Below, in pieces: positions 50,923 to 59,232 of a stretch of 59,232 nt of DNA; positions within the stretch are counted from its first letter, which is position 1, and the number at the start of each line of letters is the position of its first letter. The notes under the pieces are model-generated. The model was given only the letters and a program-made list of their open reading frames with translations. It did no database searches and was not told the DNA's origin. Origin of the DNA: Tianweitania sp. UT-5YL-CI-8 (GTDB taxonomy: Bacteria > Pseudomonadota > Alphaproteobacteria > Rhizobiales > Rhizobiaceae). The stretch lies in contig NZ_JASCRR010000020.1 in the NCBI RefSeq assembly GCF_030010215.1, positions 1 to 59,232 of the forward strand. The letters run 5' to 3'. The position numbers were made by a program, and so were the translations under genes.

Positions 50923-51659
50923 GTCAGGCATTGCCGCGCGTTGCGATCGTGACGGGCGGCAGCCGGGGCATCGGGCGCGCCATCATCGACCGCCTGCTGT
51001 CTGCCGGCCACAGCGTCGTCAATCTCGATCGCGTCGCCGGGGAAACCGGGAACGGAGCCGAGGAGCGCCTGACGTTCAGGGCCGTCGATCTTTCGCAGCC
51101 GGAAGAGGTCGCAGCAGCGGCCTTGGCCGTGCTGGCGGATTTTGGGCCGATCACCGTTCTCGTCAATAATGCCGGCATTTCGCCAGTAAGTGAAGGCCGC
51201 GGACTGCCGGTCGAGTCCTTGCCGCTCGCCGAATGGCGTAATGTTTTTGCCGTCAATCTCGACGCCGCCTTCCTGCTGTCGCAGGCCCTGATCCCGTCCA
51301 TGCGGCAGGCGAGTTGGGGTCGGATCGTCAACATGTCGTCGCAAAGCGCCCGGACGGTCTCGTCGGTCACCGGCGCGCATTACGGCGCCTCGAAGATGGG
51401 AATGATCTCGTTGACGCGAAGCCTCGCGGCCGAGCTCGGGCCATATGGCATAACGTCGAACTGCATCGCGCCCGGCTGGACCGACACGTCTCTCGGGACC
51501 AGCTTCACCGGCATCGAACCTTATCTGGCGCGCACGCCGCTGCGCCGGCTCGGGCGGCCGGAGGATATCGCCGCCGCAGTCGCCTTTCTGGTTTCCGACG
51601 AGGCCGCTTACATCACGGGCGCTACCCTCGACGTGAATGGTGGGAGCTTCATGGGCTGA
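50919..51659 (+). CDS. SDR-family oxidoreductase
   Basis: The 246-residue SDR has the cofactor motif TGGSRGIGRAI, VLVNNAGISP, the catalytic serine in VNMSSQSA, Tyr/Lys in YGASKMG and the C-terminal YITGATLDVNGGSFMG. All catalytic residues are present. ATG 50919 overlaps the stop of the binding-protein gene (ATGA); an upstream in-frame start at 50901 is less likely. It lies between two near-duplicate binding-protein genes and probably oxidises an alcohol group of the imported compound. Confidence 0.9.
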   Translation: MSQALPRVAIVTGGSRGIGRAIIDRLLSAGHSVVNLDRVAGETGNGAEERLTFRAVDLSQPEEVAAAALAVLADFGPITVLVNNAGISPVSEGRGLPVESLPLAEWRNVFAVNLDAAFLLSQALIPSMRQASWGRIVNMSSQSARTVSSVTGAHYGASKMGMISLTRSLAAELGPYGITSNCIAPGWTDTSLGTSFTGIEPYLARTPLRRLGRPEDIAAAVAFLVSDEAAYITGATLDVNGGSFMG

Positions 51660-51702
51660 TGCCGCACGGCTGAGCCCGCATTTGCTAAAGGGGAGGAATG
51701 GC

Positions 51703-52938
51703 ATGACCAAAGTGATCGACTACAGGCCGGGACGTCGCGATGTTCTCAAGATGGCAGGCGCGCTGGCGGTAGCAGGCGCGGCAATGAACAAGGGTTGGGC
51801 ACAGGGGGATCCGATCAAGATCGGCGTTCTCAACGACCAGAACGGTCCCTATTCGGATCAGGCGGGTCCCGGCTCGGTCGTCGCCGTCAAGATGGCGGTT
51901 GAGGATTGCGGCGGCTCGGTGCTCGGCCGACAGGTGGAGGTCGTTGTCGGCGATCACCAGAACAAGGCCGATATCGGCGTTGGCATTGCGCGCGAATGGT
52001 TCGGACCCGGCAATGTCAGCATGATCACCGACTTCGCCAATTCCTCCATCGCGCTCGGCGTTCGCGAGCTTCTGGAACCAAACAAGAAGATCGGCCTCTT
52101 CACCGGGGTTTCCACGACGCAGTTGATCGGCAAGGCCTGCTCGCCCTATGGCGTGCTCTGGGCGCACGATACCTGGGCCATCTCGGCCGGCCTAGTCCGC
52201 GCCGCGATGAAGCAGGGGGCCAAGAAGTTTTATTTCATCACTGCCGACTATGCTTTCGGCCAATCGCTTCAGGCTGATGCCACCGGTGCCATTGAAGAGG
52301 GCGGCGGCGAGGTGCTCGGCACGTCGCTCCATCCGGTCAATACGAATGATTTCAGCTCGTTTCTGCTGGCGGCGCGTGCGTCGGGCGCGGACGCCGTGAT
52401 CCTCGCCAATGCCGGTGCCGACCTCACCAACTGTCTGAAGCAGGCGGCCGAGTTCGGCGTCACCAAGAAGCAGACGGTGCTGACGCCGCTGATGTTCATC
52501 GTCGATGTACACAGCCTCGGCCTGGAAGTCGCCCAGGGGCTGACATTCACGCAGTCCTTCTACTGGGACTTGAACGAGGAGACACGCGCCTGGTCGAAGC
52601 GATTCTTCGCCCACCGCAAGAAGATGGCCAGCGATTCGCAGGTCGCCTGTTATTCGGCCACTTACCAGTATCTGAAGGCCATCGAACGGGCGAAGAGCAT
52701 CGAAGCGGATGCGGTAATGAAGGAGCTTCGCGCCGTCACGATTTCCGACGTGTTCACCAAGAGCGGCCGGATCCGCGAAGACGGTAAGATGGTTTTCGAC
52801 CGCTACCTCGTTCGGGTCAAGACGCCGGAGGAATCAAAGTACGACTGGGATTATCTCCAGATCATCGACAAGATCCCCGCGGAGCAGGCCTTCCGTCCGC
52901 TTGCGCTAAGCAAAGAATGTTCGATGGACAAGATCTGA
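51703..52938 (+). CDS. ABC transporter substrate-binding protein, Liv/urea type (Peripla_BP_6), second of a tandem pair
   Basis: The 411-residue protein has a Tat-like signal (GRRDVLKMAGALAVAG ending near GWAQ) and the start IKIGVLNDQNGPYSDQAGPG. It is a close paralogue of the protein at 49684 along its whole length (shared VTPLF/LTPLMF, DVHSLGLE and KYDWDY-type end). GGGGAGGA precedes ATG 51703. Two binding proteins for one importer could widen its range of ligands. Confidence 0.9.
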   Translation: MTKVIDYRPGRRDVLKMAGALAVAGAAMNKGWAQGDPIKIGVLNDQNGPYSDQAGPGSVVAVKMAVEDCGGSVLGRQVEVVVGDHQNKADIGVGIAREWFGPGNVSMITDFANSSIALGVRELLEPNKKIGLFTGVSTTQLIGKACSPYGVLWAHDTWAISAGLVRAAMKQGAKKFYFITADYAFGQSLQADATGAIEEGGGEVLGTSLHPVNTNDFSSFLLAARASGADAVILANAGADLTNCLKQAAEFGVTKKQTVLTPLMFIVDVHSLGLEVAQGLTFTQSFYWDLNEETRAWSKRFFAHRKKMASDSQVACYSATYQYLKAIERAKSIEADAVMKELRAVTISDVFTKSGRIREDGKMVFDRYLVRVKTPEESKYDWDYLQIIDKIPAEQAFRPLALSKECSMDKI

Positions 52939-52989
52939 CCCATCCATCCCGTGCGAGGGCGTACGGCAGGGCGCCTTCGCATGCGCCTT

Positions 52990-53001
52990 GTCCGTACGGA
53001 C
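52990..53001. promoter_or_regulatory. Operator-like perfect palindrome GTCCGTACGGAC, copy 4 of 4
   Basis: GTCCGTACGGAC is a perfect 12-base palindrome, matching the core of the copies at 37612, 37638 and 48623. It lies 73 bases before the ATG of the iron/spermidine-type binding protein (53074), in the only sizeable gap of the 48.7-57 kb stretch, so it probably controls a separate promoter for the second transporter. Confidence 0.65.
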
Positions 53002-53073
53002 TAAGTGTACCCTTGTGGCTCATGTTATCGTAGCGCGACGGAGGCCTTCGGACCTCCTGAACGGGAGGACGAC

Positions 53074-54150
53074 ATGAAAGCATTTCTGGCTTCGGCCGCC
53101 ATCGTGGCAGCGACTTTATTTTCCGCCAGCCAGTCGGCAGGCGCCGATGATTTCCCCACGATCCTACAAAAGGCCAAAGAAGAAGGCAGCGTCATCGTGC
53201 GGATTGCCAGCCCCGCGCTGCCGCAGACCCATGCCGCCCTTCAGGATGCCTTTAACAAACGTTTCGGCCTCGACGTTCGGGTGGAATGGACCCCCGCGGG
53301 CGCACCGCAGACCAATTCGCGCGTGATTGCCGAAGCAGGGGGCGGTCAGGGGTCGGTCGATCTCATCGGGCTCGGAAGCGCCGAGGACGTCGAAACCATG
53401 CGAAGCCGGGGTCTGGTCAAGAACTATCCCTGGGTCGAGGTTTTCGGAAAAGAACTTCCGGGTCTTGAAAAAGTCGTCAATGACGTCATCCCCGACCTGC
53501 GCGGATCGTCGTTCAATCTCCTGGATGCCGTCTACGGCATTGGTTGGAATACAAATATGATCCAGGAAAGCGAGCTTCCTGTATCGACGACCGACCTCCT
53601 CGATCCGAAGTGGCAGGGCAAGCTCAGCCTCAACGCCTTTTTTCTCAATCCCCTGCCGACGATCGCCTATGTGATCGGCCAGGAACAGATGTTCGAGTAC
53701 GCGAAGAAGCTGATCGAGAACAAGCCGATCCTTCAGCGCGGCAGCCCCGTCGTCATGCAGGCGCTCAGCGTCGGGCAGGCACCGCTCGGCATCATCACCT
53801 ACCATGGCGCGATGTCGGCCAAGAAGCAGGGGCAGCCGATCGGCTTCCGTCTGTTCTCGGACTATATCATGGTCTATCAGGGCCTAATCTACGTGCCGGA
53901 GAACGCACCTCATCCGAACGCCGCCCGTCTCTTCATGGCCTGGCTTGCCACGGACGGCGTCAAGGTCGCGGCGGAGCATGAGCCGATGCCCCGCATCAGC
54001 GACGAGGGGTCGGAAGTCGGCGCCTTCATCAAGGCGGCGCAGGACAAGTCCGGCGCCAAGATCGCAGCACCTCCGTCCCTAAAGGAAATCGCCGCCCAGG
54101 ATGCACTTCGCGACCGGCTCGCCAAGCTCCTGACCGCCTCCAGCAAATAG
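53074..54150 (+). CDS. ABC transporter substrate-binding protein, family 1 (iron/spermidine/2-aminoethylphosphonate type)
   Basis: The 358-residue protein has a Sec signal (MKAFLASAAIVAATLF, cleavage near SAGA) and a family 1/AfuA-like fold: VEWTPAGAPQTNSRVIAEAG, LDAVYGIGWNTNMI, PVSTTDLLDPKWQGKLSLNAF and PLGIITYHGAMSAKKQGQPI. The tyrosine pattern of Fe3+-binding FbpA is not evident, so an organic ligand is possible. GGGAGGA precedes the ATG. It is the first gene of an importer operon with the ATPase at 54185 and the permease at 55332. Confidence 0.86.
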   Translation: MKAFLASAAIVAATLFSASQSAGADDFPTILQKAKEEGSVIVRIASPALPQTHAALQDAFNKRFGLDVRVEWTPAGAPQTNSRVIAEAGGGQGSVDLIGLGSAEDVETMRSRGLVKNYPWVEVFGKELPGLEKVVNDVIPDLRGSSFNLLDAVYGIGWNTNMIQESELPVSTTDLLDPKWQGKLSLNAFFLNPLPTIAYVIGQEQMFEYAKKLIENKPILQRGSPVVMQALSVGQAPLGIITYHGAMSAKKQGQPIGFRLFSDYIMVYQGLIYVPENAPHPNAARLFMAWLATDGVKVAAEHEPMPRISDEGSEVGAFIKAAQDKSGAKIAAPPSLKEIAAQDALRDRLAKLLTASSK

Positions 54151-54184
54151 GGAATGGCCCTTCGCCACGGCGAAGAACCAGCCC

Positions 54185-55327
54185 GTGAAACCGGAGACGC
54201 TGCAAGGCATGCTCGCTGTTGAACATCTGCAGAAGACCTTTCCCGCGCCGGGAGGCACCCAGACAGTGCAGGCCTTAAAGGACGTGTCCTGCCGGATCGA
54301 GAAAGGCGATTTCTTCGCCCTTCTCGGCCCGAGCGGCTGCGGCAAGACCACCTTGCTGCAATCCATCGCCGGCCTGGAGACGCCCGACGGCGGTGTGATC
54401 CGCATTGACGATGCTATTGTGTTCGACGGGGACCGGCGCGTGGTGGTTCCAGCGAACCGGCGCAGACTCGGCATGGTCTTCCAGAGCTACGCGATCTGGC
54501 CCCACATGACCGTCTACGACAATGTCGCCTTCCCGCTGGTCTATGGACGCACGAAAACCCCTGCCGGTCAGGTTTCTCCCATGGTCATGCAGGCGCTGGA
54601 GCGCGTGCGCCTGGCGGACTATGCTGACCGACTGACGCCGCATCTGAGCGGTGGCCAGCAACAGCGCGTCGCTCTTGCAAGGGCAATCGTCCATGAGCCG
54701 AGACTGCTTCTCCTCGACGAGCCGCTCAGCAATCTCGACGCACGACTGCGGGACGCGATGCGGGTGGAACTACGCCAGCTCGTCAAGTCGCTCGGCATCA
54801 CCACGGTCTTCGTGACGCATGACCAAGTGGAGGCGATGAGCATGGCGGACAAGGTGGCCGTGATGCGAAGCGGTTCAATCGTCCAGCAGGGACCGCCGAC
54901 CGAGGTCTATTTCCGGCCGGAAAGCGCGTTTGTCGCCAATTTTGTAGGTCACAGCAACACGATCCCCGGTCGCGTGACCGCGGTCGAGACGGCCGGCGAT
55001 CTGACGATCCGGCGCTTCGAAAGTCCGCTGGGGGAAATCCTCAGTTCCATGCCATCTGCTGTCGGTGCGGGTGAGGCGGGTCTCTGCATCATCCGACCGC
55101 AGGCCGCTTCAATCGCTCCCGGCGACCAGGCGGCTGACGGGAGCAACAGCTTTGCCGGCATCATGACGGCGCGGCATTTTCTCGGGGATACGGTGGACGG
55201 CGTCTTCCGCATTGGCGATACCGAGTTCAGACTGTCGCTCGGCCCTTTTGACACCACCGCCGAAGGCGCTGCGGTCGATCTCGTGGTTCCGCGCGATCGC
55301 TGCATCATCGTGCCGGCAGGGAGCTGA
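54185..55327 (+). CDS. ABC transporter ATPase, PotA/FbpC type
   Basis: The 380-residue ATPase has Walker A GPSGCGKTT, signature LSGGQQQRVALARA, Walker B LLLDEPLSNLD and the switch histidine in VTHDQVEAMSMADKVAVM. A C-terminal TOBE-like regulatory domain (about 250-375) includes FVGHSNTIPGRVTAV. GTG 54185 is used; ATG 54212 is in frame and also fits. It powers the importer with the two-domain permease next to it. Confidence 0.92.
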   Translation: MKPETLQGMLAVEHLQKTFPAPGGTQTVQALKDVSCRIEKGDFFALLGPSGCGKTTLLQSIAGLETPDGGVIRIDDAIVFDGDRRVVVPANRRRLGMVFQSYAIWPHMTVYDNVAFPLVYGRTKTPAGQVSPMVMQALERVRLADYADRLTPHLSGGQQQRVALARAIVHEPRLLLLDEPLSNLDARLRDAMRVELRQLVKSLGITTVFVTHDQVEAMSMADKVAVMRSGSIVQQGPPTEVYFRPESAFVANFVGHSNTIPGRVTAVETAGDLTIRRFESPLGEILSSMPSAVGAGEAGLCIIRPQAASIAPGDQAADGSNSFAGIMTARHFLGDTVDGVFRIGDTEFRLSLGPFDTTAEGAAVDLVVPRDRCIIVPAGS

Positions 55328-55331
55328 TCCG

Positions 55332-57053
55332 ATGGCGCTCGATTCTCCCGCACCGGCTCGCCGGCAGGGTGACGGCCAGCGATCCATCGGTCAGTATCTG
55401 GTGCTGGCCATCGTCGCGGCTATCGTCATCGGCCCTTTGCTGATGCTCGTTCGCACGAGCCTCCTGCCCGAGGGACGGCTGCCGCTCGAAACGCTGGAGA
55501 TCAGCTTCGAGAATTTTCGGGCGGTGCTCACCGATCCAGATCTGCCTGTACTACTGGCCAATACCGCCTTCTACGCGCTCGGCAGCGTTGCGATCGGCAC
55601 CGTCATCGCGACGGCCCTAGCCTGGCTCGCCGAGCGCACCGACATGCCCGGACGCTTCGGGATCAGGCTGTTGATGTTCACCTGGATGGCGGTGCCGCCG
55701 GTGATCCTCGGTTTCGGGTGGATACTCCTGATCAATCCAGGCAGCGGCATTCTCAACGTCTTCTGGCGGGCGCTGACGGGCGGCGACGGGCCCTTCACCA
55801 TCTATTCCATCTGGGCGATGATCTTCATCACCTCGTTCAGCGTCATCCCCACGGCCTTTGTGATGATCGGCGGCCTCTTTCGAAACATGGATCCGCAGCT
55901 GGAGAATTCCGGCTATGTCCATGGCGGCAGCGCCGGGGTCGTCGCCCGCCGGATCACTCTTCCGCTGCTGACGCCAGGTCTTCTGTCGGTCGGCATTTAT
56001 GTCTTCATCGCCGTGGTGCAGGCGTTCGAACTGCCGCTGATCGTGGGGCTGACGGCCCGCATTCCCGTGCTCAGCACACGCATCTATCTCCTGTCCTCGC
56101 CGGATGTCGGGGTTCCCAACTACGGCTTGTCGGCGGCTTTCGGCATCTTCCTGCTTGTCCTCGCAACGCTCTTCATGGGGCTTTATTTCAGGGTCGTCGG
56201 CGCCGGCGAGCGCTATAGGATCGTCAGCGGCAAGGGATTTAGGCCGCGTCAGACGAAGCTGAAGAGATGGACGTTTCCGGCGATGCTCGTCTCCGGGCTC
56301 TTCTGCCTCCTCATGCTTTTGCCGATCATCGTGCTGCTCTGGACGAGCTTCCTGCGGTTCTACGAGCTGCCCAGCCTCGCGGCGCTGGAGCGCGTATCCT
56401 TCGCGACCTATCGGGAGGTGCTCGGGCGAAGCGCCGTTCAGGGCGCTATCGGCAACACGGTACTCTTGGTGCTCGGCGCCAGTACGATTACCATGGTGCT
56501 GGCCTCGCTCACCGCCTGGTATTCGCTGCGGGGCAGCGGCTGGGTGGCGCGGGCCATCGACGTCCTGTCCTTCTCGCCGCTGGCCATTCCGCCGATCGTC
56601 ATGGCCATGGCAATCCTGCTCCTCTATCTGCGCACACCGCTTTACGGCTCCGTTTTGATCCTCATCATCGGGCATGTGACGATCTATATCGCCTTTGCCA
56701 CACGAACGATCGCCAGCGCGCTGATCCAGTTGAACAAGGAACTGGCCGATGCAGCCACCATCAGCGGTGCGGGCTTCTTCACCGTGCTCACGCGCATCGT
56801 CATCCCCCTGATCTGGCCGCAGGCGCTGAACGGCTGGCTCTGGGTGCTGGCCCACAGCGCCCGCGACCTGACGATACCGCTCCTGCTGATGACCAACGCC
56901 AATGCGGTGATGTCGACCGTCATGTGGACGCTCTGGGATGTGCCGAACCTACCGGGCGCAGCCGCCCTGTCCGTGCTGCTCGTGCTGTCGCTTCTCCTCG
57001 TCATCGTTCCAGCGCAAATCTTCATCGCCCGAGCGTCCGCCAAGTCCCAGTAA
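55332..57053 (+). CDS. ABC transporter permease, FbpB/ThiP type (two fused permease domains)
   Basis: The 573-residue membrane protein has about 12 hydrophobic segments in two halves. Each half has an EAA loop: NSGYVHGGSAGVVARRITLPLLTPGL (about residue 200) and DAATISGAGFFTVLTRIVIPLIWPQAL (about residue 480). This double-permease form is normal for the FbpB/ThiP/PhnU family. It lies 4 bases after the ATPase gene. The operon may continue into the broken isomerase and the FAD enzyme downstream. Confidence 0.92.
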   Translation: MALDSPAPARRQGDGQRSIGQYLVLAIVAAIVIGPLLMLVRTSLLPEGRLPLETLEISFENFRAVLTDPDLPVLLANTAFYALGSVAIGTVIATALAWLAERTDMPGRFGIRLLMFTWMAVPPVILGFGWILLINPGSGILNVFWRALTGGDGPFTIYSIWAMIFITSFSVIPTAFVMIGGLFRNMDPQLENSGYVHGGSAGVVARRITLPLLTPGLLSVGIYVFIAVVQAFELPLIVGLTARIPVLSTRIYLLSSPDVGVPNYGLSAAFGIFLLVLATLFMGLYFRVVGAGERYRIVSGKGFRPRQTKLKRWTFPAMLVSGLFCLLMLLPIIVLLWTSFLRFYELPSLAALERVSFATYREVLGRSAVQGAIGNTVLLVLGASTITMVLASLTAWYSLRGSGWVARAIDVLSFSPLAIPPIVMAMAILLLYLRTPLYGSVLILIIGHVTIYIAFATRTIASALIQLNKELADAATISGAGFFTVLTRIVIPLIWPQALNGWLWVLAHSARDLTIPLLLMTNANAVMSTVMWTLWDVPNLPGAAALSVLLVLSLLLVIVPAQIFIARASAKSQ

Positions 57054-57055
57054 CC

Positions 57056-57518
57056 CTGAACCTCGAGTTTGCCGTGACCGATCCCTTCATCATCGCCGAT
57101 CGTCCGCCGGAACACCCCGGCGTCCTGGCGATCCGCTTCAATGTGCGTGATGTGCCGACTGCCCTTGATCTCATCGGCGACATCGGCAATGCGGGACTTG
57201 TTCTGGATGTCTGGCATTTCACCCGAGCCGGGGTGCCGTTCTCGCAGATGGACGCGACTGCCCCAGACCGGATTCTCGACATCCAGCTGAACGACGGCGA
57301 CAGTACGTCTACCCTGCCGCCGGCCACCGATACATGGCCCGCAAGCTTTGCGGCGAAGGCGATTTCGACATCGCGGTCTTCGTGCGGGCGATTGCCGCGC
57401 GGGGTTACCAGGGCTCTTGTCGGTCGAGGTTATTTCTCGCGAAGTCGCCGCTCTCGATCTTCAGGAAGCCGCCACGCGAACCTTTCGACCGACGCGCAAT
57501 GCTATTGGCGTTGAGTAA
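57056..57518 (+). pseudogene. Sugar-phosphate isomerase/epimerase (TIM-barrel) C-terminal remnant
   Basis: Three successive frames carry the C-terminal half of an AP-endonuclease-2-like sugar phosphate isomerase/epimerase. The first holds LNLEFAVTDPF and GLVLDVWHFTRAGVPFSQ with ILDIQLNDGD (about 57056-57305). The second, from about 57334, holds LCGEGDFDIAVFVRAIAARG. The third, ending at TAA 57516-57518, holds SVEVISREVAALDLQEAATR. Two frameshifts and the missing N-terminal half show that it is dead. It lies between the permease gene and the FAD enzyme gene. Confidence 0.8.
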
Positions 57519-57529
57519 AGGGCGGCGTG

Positions 57530-58987
57530 ATGAACGACGGCGTGTGTGATTTCGATGTGATCGTGCTCGGTGGCGGCGCAGCAGGCCTCTGTGCGGCGAT
57601 CAGTGCCCGGCAAGCGGGAGCGCGGGTGCTGATTGCGGAAGCGGCTCCGCGGCTTGGCGGATCGACGGCGCTATCTGGCGGCAATATCCTTGCCGGCGGC
57701 ACGCATATCCAGGAAAAGGCAGGGATCGTCGATACCGCCCAGGCACTTTTCGATTATCTGACCGCCATCAACCAGAACATGCCGCGCCCGGGCGTTGTCC
57801 GGCGCTATTGTTTCGAGGCGCCCGATACCCTGGCGTGGCTCGAGACGCTGGGTGTGAACTTCCCCGCAGAGGAGCTTCGCCGAATCGGGGCCTCAGGTCC
57901 GCCGCGAGCCCACCGCGCAGAGGGGCACGGGGCAGGGCTGGTCTCGGTGCTCGAAAGGGAGGTGTTTGCGCGTGGCGTCGAGGTTGCAACCAACACTCGC
58001 GTCGATGGCCTGCTGTTGGATGCCGATGAAAAGCGCATCCGGGGGATCCGAGCGGCCGGCTGCGATGTCACGGCCCCCGCCGTTGTGATCGCCATGGGCG
58101 GTTTTGGCGCGTCCAACGATCGCCTTGACGCCTATTACGCAGCTGCGCGGCGCCATCCCGATTGCGCCTGGTATATTGGCGTTGCCACGGCCCAGGGCGA
58201 CGGGCTGGATATGGTGGCGGAGGTTGGGGCAGATAACTGGGGGCATGACGAGGGTCTCCTCCTTCTGACATCGGGCTTTAGCCGCGACATCGAGCTCTAT
58301 CCACCCGGCTGGCTCGTTTTAGTCAACGAGAAAGGCGCCCGCTTCGTTGACGAAACTGCGGATTATGCAATCCAGTCCTTTGCGGTGCAGCGGCAACCGG
58401 GCGGCGCGTGCCACGCAATTTTCGATCAGGCATCGCTCGAGCTGACGGCGAAACCCGTGCAGGACTTCAGAACCTCCTACGCCTCACCCAATTGGCATAA
58501 GGACCGCTTGCAGCAGTTGCTGGCCGATGGGCGCATTCTTCGCGCCGAGACGCTGGTCGAACTGGCGACCCAGCTGGGGACCGACGCTTCCCGCCTCGCA
58601 GCCACCGTCGATCGCTACAATCGGCTGTGTGAACGGGGGATCGACACGGATTTCGGAAAGGACGCCGCGTGGATGCGCGCCTTGAGCCAGCCGCCGTTCT
58701 ATGCCGTCAAGCTCATGCCGGCGGTCATTTCAATGACAGGAATGGGGCCAGTGATCGACGACGAGGCGGCGGTGCTTTCCGAAGGGCTGCCGGTGCCTGG
58801 ACTGTTTGCGGCGGGAGAAGTTACCGGGGGCCTCGGCGGCTTCGTCTATGCCGGCAGCGGCGCCTCCGTCGGAAACGGCGTGGTGTTCGGCCGGATCGCC
58901 GGCGCCAGCGCCGCTCGCCACGCGCTCACCATGTCCGACGGCAAGCCCAAACCCGTCTTGAACCGCGGTCATGGCCGCTCCGGGTGA
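57530..58987 (+). CDS. FAD-binding dehydrogenase, fumarate reductase/succinate dehydrogenase flavoprotein family
   Basis: The 485-residue protein has the N-terminal FAD motif DFDVIVLGGGAAGLCAAISARQAG near residues 6-29, GGSTALSGGNILAGGTH (flavin-binding) and the substrate-domain histidine region. The C-terminal AGEVTGGLGGFVYAGSGASVGNG is typical of flavocytochrome-c-like, tricarballylate or ketosteroid dehydrogenase relatives. ATG 57530 is used; GTG 57527 precedes it directly. No haem-binding or membrane-anchor partner lies nearby. It could introduce or remove a C=C bond in the imported compound; the substrate is unknown. Confidence 0.87.
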   Translation: MNDGVCDFDVIVLGGGAAGLCAAISARQAGARVLIAEAAPRLGGSTALSGGNILAGGTHIQEKAGIVDTAQALFDYLTAINQNMPRPGVVRRYCFEAPDTLAWLETLGVNFPAEELRRIGASGPPRAHRAEGHGAGLVSVLEREVFARGVEVATNTRVDGLLLDADEKRIRGIRAAGCDVTAPAVVIAMGGFGASNDRLDAYYAAARRHPDCAWYIGVATAQGDGLDMVAEVGADNWGHDEGLLLLTSGFSRDIELYPPGWLVLVNEKGARFVDETADYAIQSFAVQRQPGGACHAIFDQASLELTAKPVQDFRTSYASPNWHKDRLQQLLADGRILRAETLVELATQLGTDASRLAATVDRYNRLCERGIDTDFGKDAAWMRALSQPPFYAVKLMPAVISMTGMGPVIDDEAAVLSEGLPVPGLFAAGEVTGGLGGFVYAGSGASVGNGVVFGRIAGASAARHALTMSDGKPKPVLNRGHGRSG

Positions 58988-59104
58988 GCCGCTGGCACAT
59001 GTTCGCGATCTGTGGGGCGTTTAGTCACAACGTTACATAAAACGGCCGCTCTAAGTTCCATAATATATATTACGCGCGTCGATGATATTGCCGCAAAATA
59101 GAAA

Positions 59105-59232
59105 TGTGTTGGTTTCCACGCAGAACTGAGCCGGTTAGGCACATAATTTCCATTGAGAATTGAGCCATGTGAACCTTCCCCCAACGCGGTGAGCGACGGG
59201 GGCAACGGAGTGATCCACATGGGACTTTTAAA
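59105..59232 (+). mobile_element. Left end of a second IS21-type element, running off the window
   Basis: The end begins TGTGTTGGTTTCC at 59105 and has two related 20-base units at 59113-59132 and 59147-59166, 16 of 20 bases identical, each ending GAGCC. This multiple-terminal-repeat pattern resembles IS21-family left ends. A possible istA start lies at GTG 59210 / ATG 59219, with MGLL as the first residues before the window ends. The repeats differ in sequence from those at 1-124, so it is a different element. Family assignment is from pattern memory only. Confidence 0.5.

Noticed and set aside
1-59232. CRISPR array, tRNA, rRNA or riboswitch
   Set aside because: No regularly spaced repeat-spacer pattern was seen by eye, and no tRNA- or rRNA-like stretch or known riboswitch core was noticed in the intergenic regions; a covariance-model search was not possible.

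Overview
The window is GC-rich and densely coded. Proteins run in short overlapping operons, and the ABC importers, Tat-type solute-binding proteins and FCD-GntR, LysR, TetR and Lrp regulators are typical of a soil or plant-associated alphaproteobacterium, most likely of the Rhizobiales (inferred from protein style; no rRNA or other marker gene is present). Both edges look like ends of two different IS21-type insertion sequences. The left one cuts an lrp gene. At least five reading frames are decaying. Together this suggests a plasmid or genomic-island catabolic region rather than a conserved core.

Layout. (1) 1-2926: IS end, truncated lrp, and a divergent AceE-type thiamine-dependent dehydrogenase. 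(2) 3517-15081: a catabolic cluster with an Asp/Glu/hydantoin racemase, a cyclic-amide amidohydrolase, a DapA-family lyase/aldolase, an SDR, a polar amino acid-type ABC importer (with a permease-ATPase fusion), a dihydrodipicolinate reductase-like dehydrogenase, an FCD-GntR regulator, a DAO-type FAD oxidase, a cupin and a creatininase-family amidase. It looks built to import and open a cyclic amide or amino-acid derivative. (3) 15544-20340: LysR, an FrhB-like Fe-S flavoprotein, an aminotransferase, an SMP-30 lactonase and a RidA protein. (4) 20350-32726, mostly minus strand: a four-subunit 2-oxoacid:ferredoxin oxidoreductase, an acyl-CoA synthetase, a complete Liv-type importer and ferredoxin-NADP reductase. 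Next to it lie the divergent ferredoxin FdxA and a TetR / FAD-linked 2-hydroxyacid dehydrogenase pair. (5) 32854-45134: an SDR, decayed enoyl-CoA hydratase and acyl-CoA dehydrogenase remnants, a second importer plus PaaK-like CoA ligase module divided between two divergent operons (with a LivH-LivM fusion), a frameshifted 3-hydroxyisobutyrate dehydrogenase-like gene, an SMP-30 lactonase and a large Old Yellow Enzyme-type reductase. (6) 45137-52938: a third Liv-type importer divergent from a DUF6282-type hydrolase, two tandem solute-binding proteins and an SDR. (7) 53074-58987: an iron/spermidine-type ABC importer, a broken sugar-phosphate isomerase/epimerase and an FAD-dependent dehydrogenase. 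(8) 59105-59232: start of another IS21-type element.

How it may work together. In block 4, a 2-hydroxyacid could be oxidised to a 2-oxoacid by the FAD enzyme, decarboxylated to an acyl-CoA by the ferredoxin oxidoreductase, with electrons passing to FdxA and then to NADP through Fpr. Two CoA ligases activate imported carboxylates. Two shared inverted-repeat motifs tie the promoters together. TTTC-N11-GAAA occurs at 30195 and 32758, with a degenerate copy at 37586. A 12-bp palindrome, GTCC(A/G)(A/T)ACGGAC, occurs at 37612, 37638, 48623 and 52990, always in front of transport operons. These suggest two regulons inside one island. Substrates cannot be named from sequence alone.
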